Below, piece by piece: positions 21,227-31,812 of a stretch of 64,000 bases of DNA; the first letter of the stretch is position 1; the number at the start of each line of letters is the position of its first letter. This DNA comes from Nemertoderma westbladi (Eukaryota; Xenacoelomorpha; Nemertodermatida; Nemertodermatidae). The notes below the pieces were generated by a model that had not been told where the DNA came from, searched no databases, and saw only the letters and a list, made by a program, of their open reading frames with translations. A program made the position numbers and the translations under genes. Where the stretch lies: assembly GCA_032718475.1 (NCBI GenBank), contig JAUCBJ010006746.1, forward strand, positions 1 to 64,000, in the 5' to 3' direction.

Positions 21227-21485
21227 AATACCGGTATGCTTATAGTATATATATAAGTATTATTACAGACTAGGTTTGTCACAGAATACCGGTATATAAT
21301 TTCAGCACAAATATATATAAATATATAATAGGCCTATCGTGAATACCGGTATACAGCTTACACTTATAATGCTATACTCCCATATAAGTATAATTACAGA
21401 CTAGAATTAATCACAGAATACCGGTATATAATTTAGCCTAAATTTATAGAAATAAATATAATAAGCCTATCGTGAATACCGGTAT
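21227..21485. repeat. Repeated palindrome ATACCGGTAT, five copies
   Basis: The 10-bp perfect palindrome, mostly preceded by ga, occurs at about 21229, 21287, 21344, 21419 and 21477. The copies sit in a larger direct repeat of about 130 bp (attacagacta...tcacagaataccggtat and cctatcgtgaataccggtat recur in the same order). Confidence 0.8.
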
Positions 21486-22433
21486 GTCAATTATTTTAAA
21501 TAATTGAATTTCTGAATTTTTAGGGGTTACTTGGTTACTTTACTTACTTTATTACCGTTATTTGAGCAGTAGTCCAACTGATATTGAGACCTAATTGTTG
21601 TATGGCAGGCCTACTATTTATAAATCGTTTGAGTTGATTTATAATATATATACCCGTTTAATGGGTTTTTGTCAATATTTGAAATAAATGTTATTATTTC
21701 TGGGGGGAGTCACTACACAGAAGCTGTGCGCTCTCAGTGAAGTGCTACTTGTTGGACACTAAAACAAATAATTCTAATTTACCTAAGTTACTTAATACTA
21801 CAAATTACGTACAATTCGGTGTGAGATTACAATCTCTAAATAAACACAAAAATTACAAGTACGAATTTTTAGGGTAATTTTACAAGAAGTCTACAAACCA
21901 GCCTAACAAAGGGTTAGAATATCTGGTTATTACAACGGACAGGGTACTACGGTATTTGAAAATAATAAGTAGTAGTAAATATACTGCGTTGTCCAGATAG
22001 GAAAAATACCACCGTCTGACGACTTATAGCCGTATCGCTATAAGTACTACGTTATGTATCACGGAGTGTTCCTACCTAGAAGTTAATTACCGCGGTCTAC
22101 CAGAACCAACGTGCCTATTAACCACTTTACAACACAAATATACTGCCTACACACTAATTGCCTTCGGAAAGCACTGTACACTAAACCCTAAATTAGGTAC
22201 AAGTACTTATACAACAAATAATCAGTAGTTAAAAATACTTGAACAGCTAAAAGAACCACGGTATCTGCTGGAGTGACCGGGGCACAAAATCACCAGTCTT
22301 TACCTACGCCAAGCAGCCCTGATGTAGTACCGGGGTTAATTTAACTATAACGGTATATATAACAAGCACAATTACTGTAGGAATAAACTTGGGGATATGA
22401 ATGTTGCGAATAATCGCATAAACTCTGAATAAT

Positions 22434-23010
22434 AAATATTACGCTACGCGTACAGACTACTCAAACAAAATGCAGACCAAATACTGACAGACTACTATCA
22501 AGCCTAAACAAACTACGGTATATGCAGACTCCGAAATGGTTAGTTAGTATGCGTTCTAACCGAGTAGTACGACTTATTCTTTCGAGGGGGTTTACCTCAC
22601 AGCACTGGAAGCCCCTACGTTCCCAACTGGCACTTTATCGGACATACACTCTACACACACCGAAATCTCTTCAGACCTAACAACAGCCAGGCAAAATCCA
22701 GCCTACAAATTATCTAAATAAGAAATATTACGCTACCCGTACAGACTACACAAACAAAGTACAGACCAAACGCTGGCAGACTACTATCAAGCCTAAATAC
22801 ACTACAGTATATGCAGACTCCGAAATGGTTAGTTAGTATGCGTTCTAACCGAGTAGTACGACTTATTCTTTCGAGGGGGTTTACCTCACAGCACTGGAAG
22901 CCCCTACTTTCCTAACTAGTACTTTTTCGGACATACGCTCTACACACACTACAGTCCCTTCAGACTTAACAACAGTCAGACAACAGTCCAGCCTAAAAAT
23001 TATCTGTACA
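22434..23010. repeat. 289-bp tandem duplication in leader
   Basis: The word aatattacgctac starts copies at 22435 and 22724, 289 bp apart. Long identical blocks such as ccgaaatggttagttagtat and cgacttattctttcgagggg are shared, while the copy ends have drifted. It lies in the element-2 leader. Confidence 0.9.
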
Positions 23011-23140
23011 ATCTGAGCAGGCTTACACGCCTTCTGCTCAATATTGGCCTACAAATAAATAAAACTGACAGAAATAAGTAAAATCTCAATAAAAAACCAG
23101 GGCGGGCCCTCCCTGATTCAATATTAAGGCCTACCGGTAT

Positions 23141-23203
23141 CATGACCTACTAAACCACGACCTGCCAAGCTGCAGCAGGACCACTAAATTAGTGGGCCGA
23201 TTG
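23141..23203 (+). repeat. Left terminal inverted repeat of P-like element
   Basis: It pairs with 28202-28264: 14 matches, 2 mismatches, 22 matches, a 7-base variable patch, then a further block of 14 matches. This is the 3' end relative to the transposase. Confidence 0.85.
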
Positions 23204-23350
23204 ATTTTTAGATGGATAAATGTGAATAAGTATATATAACATAGAATTGGCACCTCCAATGTCAACTGACAAGTTTCAAGAAGTATAATGTTGCTAATTA
23301 GGAAAAGTGTAATGTATTGAATTTATAAAATAATCGGTGCTTTCCTGTAA

Positions 23351-23376
23351 CCCCCCCCCCCCCCCCCCCCCCCCCC
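23351..23376. repeat. C26 homopolymer
   Basis: Twenty-six consecutive C residues inside the left part of the P-like element. Run length in the assembly may be inexact. Confidence 0.95.
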
Positions 23377-23582
23377 ATCTGATGTTAAATTCCTTTCCTG
23401 ATGTTAAAACTATGCTGTTATTGGCAGCATTGTGTGTTAAGTAGCACTTTTTCACAGCATTTATGGCACTGAGTGATTTTTTCATGAACGAGCAAAGCGA
23501 GCAAGTGCAAGCAATAAAGAAAACGAGGATTGTATGATGAATATAAATCACTTCTTACAAAACTCATAACAATATAAACATA

Positions 23583-24208
23583 AGTGAGGTTTGATCAAGA
23601 AACCGACCTACGGTTACAAAAAATAATTTTGTGTTTTTTTATACAGACAGACAGACTGACTAACACGAATTCAGACAAGCAGGATCGCGTCAAACCCATA
23701 AATCGACATTGGAAGTGGAATCGCCTTCCGAGAAAACCCCCAAAGCAAAACATTTTGTTAGATATCATGTTTCCCTAATTTTTGACAGACAAACGGACAC
23801 ACAGACAAACAGACTGATCGACAGTCTATGATCCGTCAGCCGTGGAAAGTAACAATTGCAATTAAATCACTGCACAGGAAAACTCATAGCAAAAATTATC
23901 CTGTAGGACAAATACAATTATAGTATTTTGAAAAAGTAATACTGTTACTGAATCTTACAAATAATTGGCCACTTATTTATAATAATTTCAAAATGAGTAA
24001 GGTCTACAAAAAATCAAATAACTCCAAAACTAAAATAGATATGAAAATTTCGTTTACAGTTTCAGAATTAGCAAAAAAGTCTGATCTAGAAAAAGTAAAA
24101 AAATAAAATTCGATATTTTAATACCAAATGAACTATTTTGACTTCAACCGCTAATTATGTGAAATAATATTTTGCAACGGTAGGTCGATTTCTTGATCAA
24201 ACCTCACA
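23583..24208. mobile_element. Small inverted-repeat element (MITE-like) in the P-like element
   Basis: Ends are inverted repeats of about 37 bp with 3-4 mismatches (gtgaggtttgatcaagaaac on the left; the reverse complement of 24168-24207 matches). TA lies on both sides (23581-23582 and 24209-24210), which fits the Tc1/mariner type of target site. Direct words ataaaca on both sides are an alternative duplication. The inside has short gacagac repeats and no coding capacity. The size of about 626 bp fits a non-autonomous element. Confidence 0.7.
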
Positions 24209-24284
24209 TAAACACAAATGATTTTTCGAATATAAACTATTGACAATTATAATTATTATTGACATTGACATTGTATTACTATAA

Positions 24285-26852
24285 CTATAAGTCCTTATTT
24301 CGTTGTCTCAATTTAAATTTTTTAATTTGGCTTTCCCGCACACTTTGTGATTCGTTTATGGATTTGTTTTTCCCGAACACATTTACTGCCGTCAAGAAGA
24401 CAACAGATTTATTGGACAATTCGTGCGCTTTACAACCAAATCCCAGGTCATAACTCCCACAGAAGTTCTCTAAGAGTACAAGAGCTGCGTTACGATAGTG
24501 TTTCATACTTTCGAGATACTTTTCCACAGCTGATAGAACTTTGAAGCACTCCGTAACAAGACAGTTCAGTTTAATCGGGGGTATAGTGAGTTTACCTCGG
24601 TTTAGAAGTTGGTGATAGCTACAATCCAGTACCAGATCTGTTTGTAACAACGTTTTACAATCCAGGCATGAGGTCTTAGCGAGCTTGTGAGCTGTATAGC
24701 CACTAATACAAACTATAATTTCTTTAGTTGTGGAATCAAACTCGGAAATATCAAGGTTTGCATCTTCGATAACCTTAATTAACTCATCACACGATTCAGC
24801 GTCATTGTCCGAACTTATAATAACTTGCGAGTAATCAATGTTAGCTTTCAGAAGTGATCTAATCTGGAGTATCTTTTCTGATTGCAGTGCTTCTTTGTGA
24901 CTTATGAGAAATCTACCACCATTCATCTGCCTATAGCAGCCATAACGTCGCTCTAACTTGTCACTCTGCAGTTTTCGAGTTAGAACATAGTCATAGGAGT
25001 CAGAACTCAGTAGGGTTGTGCATATATCAGCAATAGCATTATTTGTACAAACAAATGCAGATCGTGTTTGTGCAGTTAACATACGTTTACAAGAAATGGA
25101 ATCATTTAACCACACTGATAAATTCCGAAGAAACATTGGTTTACCATCACCAGAGACCATGGCATTTCCTATAGGATTTGGATGGAAACGCTGACCTGCA
25201 TTAACAACAAGCCACCAATGGCTGATAAGTTGAAGGAAATCAGCAGTGCATTTCTCATTTGGGAAGTAATATCGACATGCAGCTATTGTTGTTTCGTGAA
25301 AGATAGCAAGAGCGAGAGAAACACTCTGCTTACTGTTACCGAAGTGGGTAGCAGAATAGGTCAACTTTGGAGCCAGACTAAGATGGCTACCGAGCTTACT
25401 GTCTCTCTCTTCTATTTCATATAAGAGTTGCCATTTTACTTGTCCCTTAGATACGGTATATTGAGTTCCATTAAGAGTATATATAAATTCCCGATTTATC
25501 AGAAAGTATCGGAGTGAAGCGAGATTATTCCTAATATTTTTTATAATGTGAACAGAATCAAACATTAAATGTGGCATGTTATCTAGAGAAATTGATAAAG
25601 GAAGATTGACGTGTAGCTTGTCAAAAGCTGCGGTATTTACAGAGCTGTCATCAGTAATGACTGCAATAAGATTAAAGTTAGCACCACGGAGAATAGTAAT
25701 GCACATTTCAATACCCACCTGTACTGTAGAATGCGTCGCGGAAACAACTGGTTTGGCATGAATAACTATAGCAATAGATTTTTTCATTGAAGTCACCATA
25801 AAGCACACAAGACCAGAATAAAGTTGATCTGATGAGGCATCCTTACCAAAGAACTGACCACTACTATACATTTCCTGCTCCTGCAACTTAATCTCGTCTA
25901 CCAACAATAATATATCATTGGAAATATTACCAGACTCCCTCATTAATATTAGGGCAGCCATGCAATCCACAGTTCCCGAGGTGATACTACATAGTAATGA
26001 TAGTGATGGCAAAGGAAGTTGAGTCTTTAATAATTTATAGGCATTTACGGAAGTGTAACGAAGGAGTAAAGCAAACCTAATCTGCTCAGAACTGTATTTA
26101 GGGCGACCTTTTGGTTTTATAAATTGTAGAGAGAAGAAACTGCTAATAATCGACTCATTGTCATCCTTATGAATTCGGCAGAAGTTTAGTAGTTCAGAAA
26201 TCATTGTTGTAGAATTCAATTGGCAGTTATGAACAGATCGCAACCAACTTGGTAGAGTCAAAGGAATTCCATTATAGGATAATCTAACATTTAAGTTGTT
26301 ACTGATGTTTAACGTTTCAGAAATAGTTGGTATACCACTTACTATATTCAGTTTAAAGATTGTCAATGACTCAATGTCCGCTTTAACTTCATATCCAGTG
26401 AGTTCGATAGGCTTTGTTGCAATGTATTTATGCAGTTGTTCAAGGGATGAAATACGAGTTCGTTTTGTAAACTCCTCTAATTCGTCTGGTTGGAATAAAC
26501 GCTTAATTGGTTGTTTCCTAATAGGTGTAACTTGTTTGGCAGCCCAACTAGGAACACTCTGAGGATAAATACTTGGGTATGCTTCCTTCTTAAGAGTTGG
26601 CCTTAAGGTATTTCTATTAATGAACTCATTTTCAAAGTGAAGTATACAAACTTTGGAGCTACTGGATGGAGTCCAAGGTGAGGATAATGTATTCTCAGAA
26701 CGGTTTGACATAAACTGTAGCCATGTGTGATAAACCGGAGATGATGATTGCGGAAAACTAAACATGGATGGTGTAGGACTGGCGGTGGTTGAACTAGTCG
26801 ACTGTGATGCATATCCTGACTTGCAACCATAAACACAGCATTTCCCAACCAT
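24285..26852 (-). CDS. THAP-domain P-element-type transposase
   Basis: A single open frame. I place the start at the ATG at 26852 (855 aa) rather than 26906, because MVGKCCVYGC is the normal beginning of a THAP domain. The THAP zinc finger spans residues 1 to about 95: C-x3-C near the start, W and F/P core residues, then CILHF and YPSIYP. An RNase H-like transposase domain follows: candidate first catalytic Asp in LLVDEIKLQ (residue 319 from this start), second in AVITDDSSVN (about residue 401), a His in HIIKNIRNNL, and the late block RRYGCYRQMNGGRFLISHKE with EALQSEKILQI. This order matches P-element and THAP9-type transposases, which bind the transposon ends and cut and rejoin DNA in the nucleus. 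Length is near that of human THAP9. No stop or frameshift is seen, and no intron is needed. Activity is not proven. The third catalytic acid cannot be fixed from sequence alone. Confidence 0.9.
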   Translation of the reverse strand: MVGKCCVYGCKSGYASQSTSSTTASPTPSMFSFPQSSSPVYHTWLQFMSNRSENTLSSPWTPSSSSKVCILHFENEFINRNTLRPTLKKEAYPSIYPQSVPSWAAKQVTPIRKQPIKRLFQPDELEEFTKRTRISSLEQLHKYIATKPIELTGYEVKADIESLTIFKLNIVSGIPTISETLNISNNLNVRLSYNGIPLTLPSWLRSVHNCQLNSTTMISELLNFCRIHKDDNESIISSFFSLQFIKPKGRPKYSSEQIRFALLLRYTSVNAYKLLKTQLPLPSLSLLCSITSGTVDCMAALILMRESGNISNDILLLVDEIKLQEQEMYSSGQFFGKDASSDQLYSGLVCFMVTSMKKSIAIVIHAKPVVSATHSTVQVGIEMCITILRGANFNLIAVITDDSSVNTAAFDKLHVNLPLSISLDNMPHLMFDSVHIIKNIRNNLASLRYFLINREFIYTLNGTQYTVSKGQVKWQLLYEIEERDSKLGSHLSLAPKLTYSATHFGNSKQSVSLALAIFHETTIAACRYYFPNEKCTADFLQLISHWWLVVNAGQRFHPNPIGNAMVSGDGKPMFLRNLSVWLNDSISCKRMLTAQTRSAFVCTNNAIADICTTLLSSDSYDYVLTRKLQSDKLERRYGCYRQMNGGRFLISHKEALQSEKILQIRSLLKANIDYSQVIISSDNDAESCDELIKVIEDANLDISEFDSTTKEIIVCISGYTAHKLAKTSCLDCKTLLQTDLVLDCSYHQLLNRGKLTIPPIKLNCLVTECFKVLSAVEKYLESMKHYRNAALVLLENFCGSYDLGFGCKAHELSNKSVVFLTAVNVFGKNKSINESQSVRESQIKKFKLRQRNKDL

Positions 26853-28201
26853 TATAATAATAGTTAGTATATACAGTATATATATGCACCTCCAAACCAT
26901 TATCAATAATCAATATCAGTAGGCCTAATCAATATTTATATATCCAGGTCAAATATGACTACCAAATGCAAATACAGAAATAGCCTATACTATTTTGGCC
27001 TACCGAAATATGACCTACCATTTACATAAAGGGGAATGTCACGATTTGGGTACCTTCAAATTCAACACAAAATGCAGAAGTATTTACCATTACTGGCCCT
27101 AGGGGAGGGGCCTTATGTTTAATTTTGTAAATTGTAAATTTGTACAAACTTATTAAATTAATAAAAATTTAGTATTTTGTATTGCTGTATGGCAGATGGT
27201 AATTGCAATTGTAGGTAGGGCCTACCCGAAACCGAAACGTGACTGTACCACATAGAGAAATAAATACCATACCACATAAAGAAATAAATATAAGGTTCTA
27301 CGGTAATGCATTTTAGGACCGATTTTTTACAGTACCGGTACTGGTATACAATAAACATAGCATTTCACATACGGTACCGGACCGGTCCGCCGGTAGCAGC
27401 AGGCCTATTGCTATTGCTGTGCTGCAGTAGCTGCCAGGCTGCTGCAGTTAGATTAGAAAAGGTAAAGCCTCATCACGTAGCTGCTTAAACAGTTAGGGTT
27501 TGGGCTAATTTAATTGACATATATATGACCTATTAATTGACCTATTTAATTACAGAATTAGGGTACAGGGGTATACTGGTATAGATGACGATGCTGGAAG
27601 ATTAAGTCGGTTCGGCAGTTCGGTTTCGTTCGTTCTGGTGGTACCATGGGTACCCTGACTGGAATACTTACATCAGTACATATTGTGCGCGCCGCAATGC
27701 AGTTAAACCTGTCTGCCTGTAGGTGGTAGGCCTAAGTATTCCAGTCAGGCTGGGGGCTGGGGGTTGGAGGTCCTACCTGGTTATGCTTTGAAAAGTCGCC
27801 TACCTCCTGACCTCAGCTTGCAGCTAGTCGGCCAGTAGGCAGTAGGTAGAAATACTTTTAATTTTGAACACTAGGGCCCTAAGGCAGTACCAAGTACCAG
27901 TCTGCTGGTCCTGCAGTCCTGGTAGGTAGGTACTGGCGAAAATGACTGAGTAGTGTACTGCATACTGGTGTACTCTGGTACTGCTGCTGTACTGTATGGC
28001 AGTATGATAATGTATACATACAGATAGCTGTATCCTGTATGGATAGTGGATAGGGAACAGTCTGGTGACAAACCTGAGGTATACAGGACCGGTATTGGTT
28101 TATTACTGTAGGCCATAGCTAATGAATGAATCTATTATAATAATAATTATTTATTCCCTAACATTATCATACCTGGAAGGCAAGCTATATTTAAATTTTA
28201 A
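26853..28201. other. 5' noncoding part of P-like element
   Basis: About 1.35 kb between the transposase start and the right inverted repeat. It is rich in gta/cct words and in ccggtac-like sequence. It contains one perfect inverted repeat listed separately. Open frames are short and lack resemblance. Confidence 0.55.
27654..27749. repeat. Internal 17-bp inverted repeat in P-like element
   Basis: cctgactggaatactta at 27654-27670 is exactly reverse-complementary to 27733-27749, with a 62-bp spacer. P elements carry internal inverted repeats bound during transposition, so this might be a subterminal site or simply a hairpin. Confidence 0.75.
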
Positions 28202-28264
28202 AAACCGGCCCACTAATTTCGGGGGGCTGCTGCAGCTTGGCAGGTCGTACTTTAGTAGGTCATG
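28202..28264 (-). repeat. Right terminal inverted repeat of P-like element
   Basis: Partner of 23141-23203. It is the 5' end relative to the transposase. The terminal word gtaggtcatg ends at 28264. Confidence 0.85.
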
Positions 28265-28415
28265 CTGGTATATAATTATCAAATCGAATAATACTGCTGT
28301 ACCTGTACTGCTGTAGGTACCGGTCCGGGTGGTTAGGTAGTCAGGCCTACTAGGTACCGGTTAACCGGTACTTCAGCTTTATTGCCTACCGCAATACAGA
28401 AGCTATATCTGTTAT

Positions 28416-29651
28416 TGTACGCGCTTTCAGACCTTTAGCAGTTTAACCTGCCAAATTGGGATGTCTTCTACATAATAAATCGACTTTAGCCTATGACGAG
28501 TATTTGATACACTACATTAGCCGAAGCCAGTCTATGCGCGACCATTCACCCGCTGGATATACCCGGGAGACTGGATTCGGAAGCTTAATCTTATTGCGGT
28601 GTAGGCCTACTGTATTATTCGACTGATCGTAATATATAATCTCTGACAAATATTATTCACTTTCGGGAAATATTAACAGTTCCTTTAGGACGTGGCGCTC
28701 TAAATATGTAAACAGAGTTATGACTTAAACTAGACACAACGGGATGGCTATAGATTCACGTATATGGCGCATTCTTTAGGATATGCTTTGTTATCAGTCA
28801 CAATCATACACACTACTGCACAATACTGCACACCGATCTGCCGACCTTCACTAATTTTAGTCACATATAAAGAGAACAACAACCGACTCATGTAGTGCCT
28901 ATGAAATAGCATTAGATTCACTCCAAAACCACTTTAATGTAAGTCGCAATTGGTATATGTAACCGGTCTCTCTTACCTTCAGTATATCAAGAAGATTGAG
29001 GGTTTTATAATTATTTATCGATATTCCAAATATAATAATATTCCATCAACTGATATAATGAATAACCGACAGTAAATAGCAGTAAAAATGCGGTGTTTGT
29101 AGTTGACAATATGATTAGGTGAGTGAGTAAGTAAGATAACAGATATACGTTCTATAATTAAGCCTACTAATGTTGGGCTAAAGTCTGAAAAACACAGAGA
29201 TTCCAAAGCCGGTCTTCTAGGCTCGGGAAAACCAACACAACTGATCCCTCTGGGCTGTTGTAGGTATCTTTCAACACAAAGAGAAACAGCTCTCATTGGC
29301 CGAGTTCCAGATTCTGTAGGTTCCACGAATGTCTAAATGCCGAACTATTCGGGTTTTTGCAGCCCATATTCAACACAAGGCGAAATCGCTCTGATTGGTG
29401 GATCATTGTTCTGATTGGTTGATCGAACAGAACAAAGAGCCTATAGGCGTACAGCAAATCGGTTGGTAGATTGCGTCATTTGAGTTAGGTAGTTTAGAGT
29501 ATTTGAGCGCATTGGGGGAAACTGGCTTTTTATGTCCGCTAAAGCACACATGCAGACACAGCGGGTAAATCGCTAGTTATGTCCTCTAAAAACACCTTAC
29601 ACAGTACATTGCGGAGAAAAGGGCCAGTTATATCCCGCAAAAGCTTTTACA
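28416..29651 (-). repeat. 5' LTR of BEL element 2
   Basis: Direct repeat of 11867-13093, about 99% identical outside one short replaced segment (near 28863-28890). It is followed by TTTAT at 29652-29656, the right copy of the 5-bp target duplication. Confidence 0.92.
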
Positions 29652-29671
29652 TTTATGCTGTTGCTATTATA

Positions 29672-30360
29672 CAGTACAGGCCACCAGAAAAAGCAGATTT
29701 CATCCAATGTGATCACATGTGAATACATTTGTTCAAGTCATCTGATTGGCAGGTTATGGCGAGTTATCTAGCTAACTTGCTGGGACCGACAAAGGCTTAG
29801 TGTGCGGTGCGCCTGTATGTCTGATATCAGGTAGATGAGAGAGCCCACAGGACGTAACATTGCGGACATGGGCTGTATTGGTAGAGAGAGAATTACATAC
29901 AAGACCACATGGAGGTTCATGGAGTGTATGGGAGTGGGTGGGTATATGGATGGACGAGCCTAGACCATTGAATAATTAATTTAGTGCAGGGAGATGTCGC
30001 GCCATTAGTCTGACACCGAGAGGGCACAGAGAAACACCAGAAGATGGCTTTACATCACTAACTATAGGCCTGCCTACTAGACACTATTAATCGCACACTA
30101 TAAAGGTAAACAAAATCCTTATCGCATTTCCAGCTGCAATGAGTGACAGTTCGCGGCAAACTACAGAGAGTTTCCAGATTACTAAGCGTTTCAAAAGTAT
30201 TCAATTGTATCCTTTGGCGAAAAAATTTTGGTTGTTGCCAATTCAATTATGTTCAATTATGTTCAATTGTCCCGTTCAACAACATTACATTACACTGGTA
30301 CACATTTGATAAAATGTGTTCACAATTGTACAAATCTGCGTTTTCTGGTGGCCTGTACTG
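29672..30360. mobile_element. MITE-like element with CAGTACAGG ends
   Basis: Inverted repeats of about 29 bp with one mismatch (cagtacaggccaccagaaaa at 29672; the reverse complement of 30332-30360 matches) are flanked by TA on both sides (29670-29671 and 30361-30362). This is the pattern of Tc1/mariner-type non-autonomous elements. It is 689 bp long with no coding capacity: the small frames at 30058 and 30143 oppose each other and resemble nothing. It begins 16 bp beyond the target duplication of BEL element 2. Confidence 0.78.
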
Positions 30361-31721
30361 TAACTCAGTAACGTAATTAATTAGTAATACGTATTCTGGA
30401 ATACTTAGTAATTAGTACACAAATCTGTATTTTTTGAGACACTAATTTATTTAGCTTTTTTTTTTAGAATAAAATTAAGAACTTGTGCGCTGCATAGCGG
30501 AGAATAGTTGGGTAAATTACGTTTAGAAATACCTTAGAATATTCAACGCTAGGCGGTTATTTGAAAGTTGCGGGTCGGCAGGCTGACAGCGGTAGTGAAG
30601 GTAGCGCAGTAGTAAATTTGCTGGCTTAAACCAGCGCAAGATCCAAGTTTCGACATTAGGGCAAATTAATATCCTATTCCGTTACAATATTAAAATATTC
30701 TCACATTCGACAGCGTCCCGCCCAGCAACTGCTTGTATTCCTCTGTGGAAAGTGAACGCCGAGTGTTAAACCACCCGCACTCATATTAAGTAGCTTAGGA
30801 AGCCAGTTCAGATTTATTGTTTTGGTTATTGCTGTTTGGCTTATAAATTCGAACAGTTAGCTCTCTGTTGAGATTTCGACAGAGAAAGGAGCGTGTGATT
30901 GACAGAGCCGTACATAGTTTGCAATAGTAAACGGTCGCGTCTATATAGTCCAACAGTAAAAGGTTTTGTTTGCTGTATCGTTCAACAGGAAGGGTTTGAA
31001 AAAGCTTCATATTCACTATAAAAACTTACGTTGATGGTAGCAAAACTATATATGGAGTAAAAGGCAATAAAATGGGCTTTCCATTTCTGTAGTCAAAATC
31101 TCAAAATACTCGTTTCTGATTGGCTGATGGCAAAAAAGTTAATTTTCATTGGTTAGTCGTCTAAAACACTACTCCTCATTCAATCTGTGGTGGAATTTGC
31201 TGAAATTTGCTGAGAACATTCATGAGGTACTGTATGTTGCCACAAAACTCTTTGACAAAATTTCAAATTTCACAAAAATTAAATTTTTAAGGCACTTTTC
31301 GTAATTCAAAATTTAGATAATTGAATTTTTTCATACATTATACTTATCATACATATGACTACATTTTTGGTTATAAAATGATAACAAAGTCGAATTTCAA
31401 ACTTCTGTCGAAGAGTTATATTCTTATTGATTTTATGATCAGAACAAAAAAAACAGAATCCAAATCCATTGAGAAATGGCGGTGGAGTAGCATTTTGAAA
31501 AATTTAGAAAATCCCAAAATCGAGAACATAATAAAGACCAGTAAAATGCATTTAAAGTTTTTAAACCTTCCCGCGCAAAATTGTCTATCTGACTGTAATA
31601 ATTTAAATGGTAATTTATGCCTCTTAATAACAATTAAAGAGGCAAACAGCTGGAATTTTCGCTTGGGGGTTTTTGAGGCAGGTGATTTCATTTCAGATAA
31701 TAGTTTTCATGCTGTGGCAAA

Positions 31722-31812
31722 ATCTAATCTGTCTGTCTGTGTCAATGTCCATCCGTCAATGGACAGACGTCGGCAGACAGAAAAACGATGGACAGATCGT
31801 CAGACAGACTTA
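31722..31812. repeat. Interspersed TCTGTC/GACAGAC repeat patch
   Basis: Clusters of ctgtctgtctgtg and, 60 bases on, gacagatcgtcagacagac form imperfect inverted repeats. Similar gacagac runs occur inside the small element at 23583-24208, so this may be a remnant of a related repeat. Confidence 0.45.

Larger units (their letters stand above)
21091..23140 (-). other. Leader of element 2 (proximal part)
   Basis: About 2 kb of noncoding, AT-rich sequence upstream of gag, split from the 5' LTR by the P-like element. It has two organised repeat regions (21227-21485 and 22434-23010) listed separately. I see no open frame with family resemblance. The remaining 151 bp of leader lies at 28265-28415. 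Confidence 0.6.
23141..28264 (-). mobile_element. P-like DNA transposon, full length
   Basis: The ends are inverted repeats of about 60 bp: 23141 onward reads catgacctactaaa, then acgacctgccaagctgcagc after a 2-base mismatch, then aaattagtgggccg. The reverse complement of 28202-28264 matches this with about ten mismatches. The CATGA terminus resembles that of P elements. Flanks are ccggtat (23134-23140) and ctggtat (28265-28271), a 7-base near-match consistent with the P-type target duplication (usually 8 bp). Inside is one minus-strand ORF for a THAP-domain P-type transposase. The left third holds a smaller inserted element and a C26 run. The whole element sits in the leader of BEL element 2. 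Confidence 0.88.
11867..29651 (-). mobile_element. BEL/Pao-like element 2 (RT-less, hosts a P-like insertion)
   Basis: A complete LTR element on the minus strand. LTRs of 1227 and 1236 bp lie at its two ends, and the 5 bases outside them are identical (TTTAT at 11862-11866 and 29652-29656), as expected for a BEL/Pao target duplication. Reading from the 5' end at the right: LTR, leader, gag in two overlapping frames (21090 to 17501), protease with condensed Pol (17393 to 16167), a noncoding stretch, a broken 3' ORF (14533 to 13120), polypurine tract, LTR. A 5.1-kb P-like DNA transposon (23141-28264) splits the leader. Without it the element is about 12.7 kb. Reverse transcriptase, RNase H core and integrase are absent. 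No TGG-starting primer site is visible next to the 5' LTR. Confidence 0.85.

Noticed and set aside
28416-29651. Solo LTR with its own target duplication (gttat / tttat)
   Set aside because: The match is imperfect, whereas the outer flanks of the two LTRs together give an exact TTTAT pair and the coding orientation fits one element.
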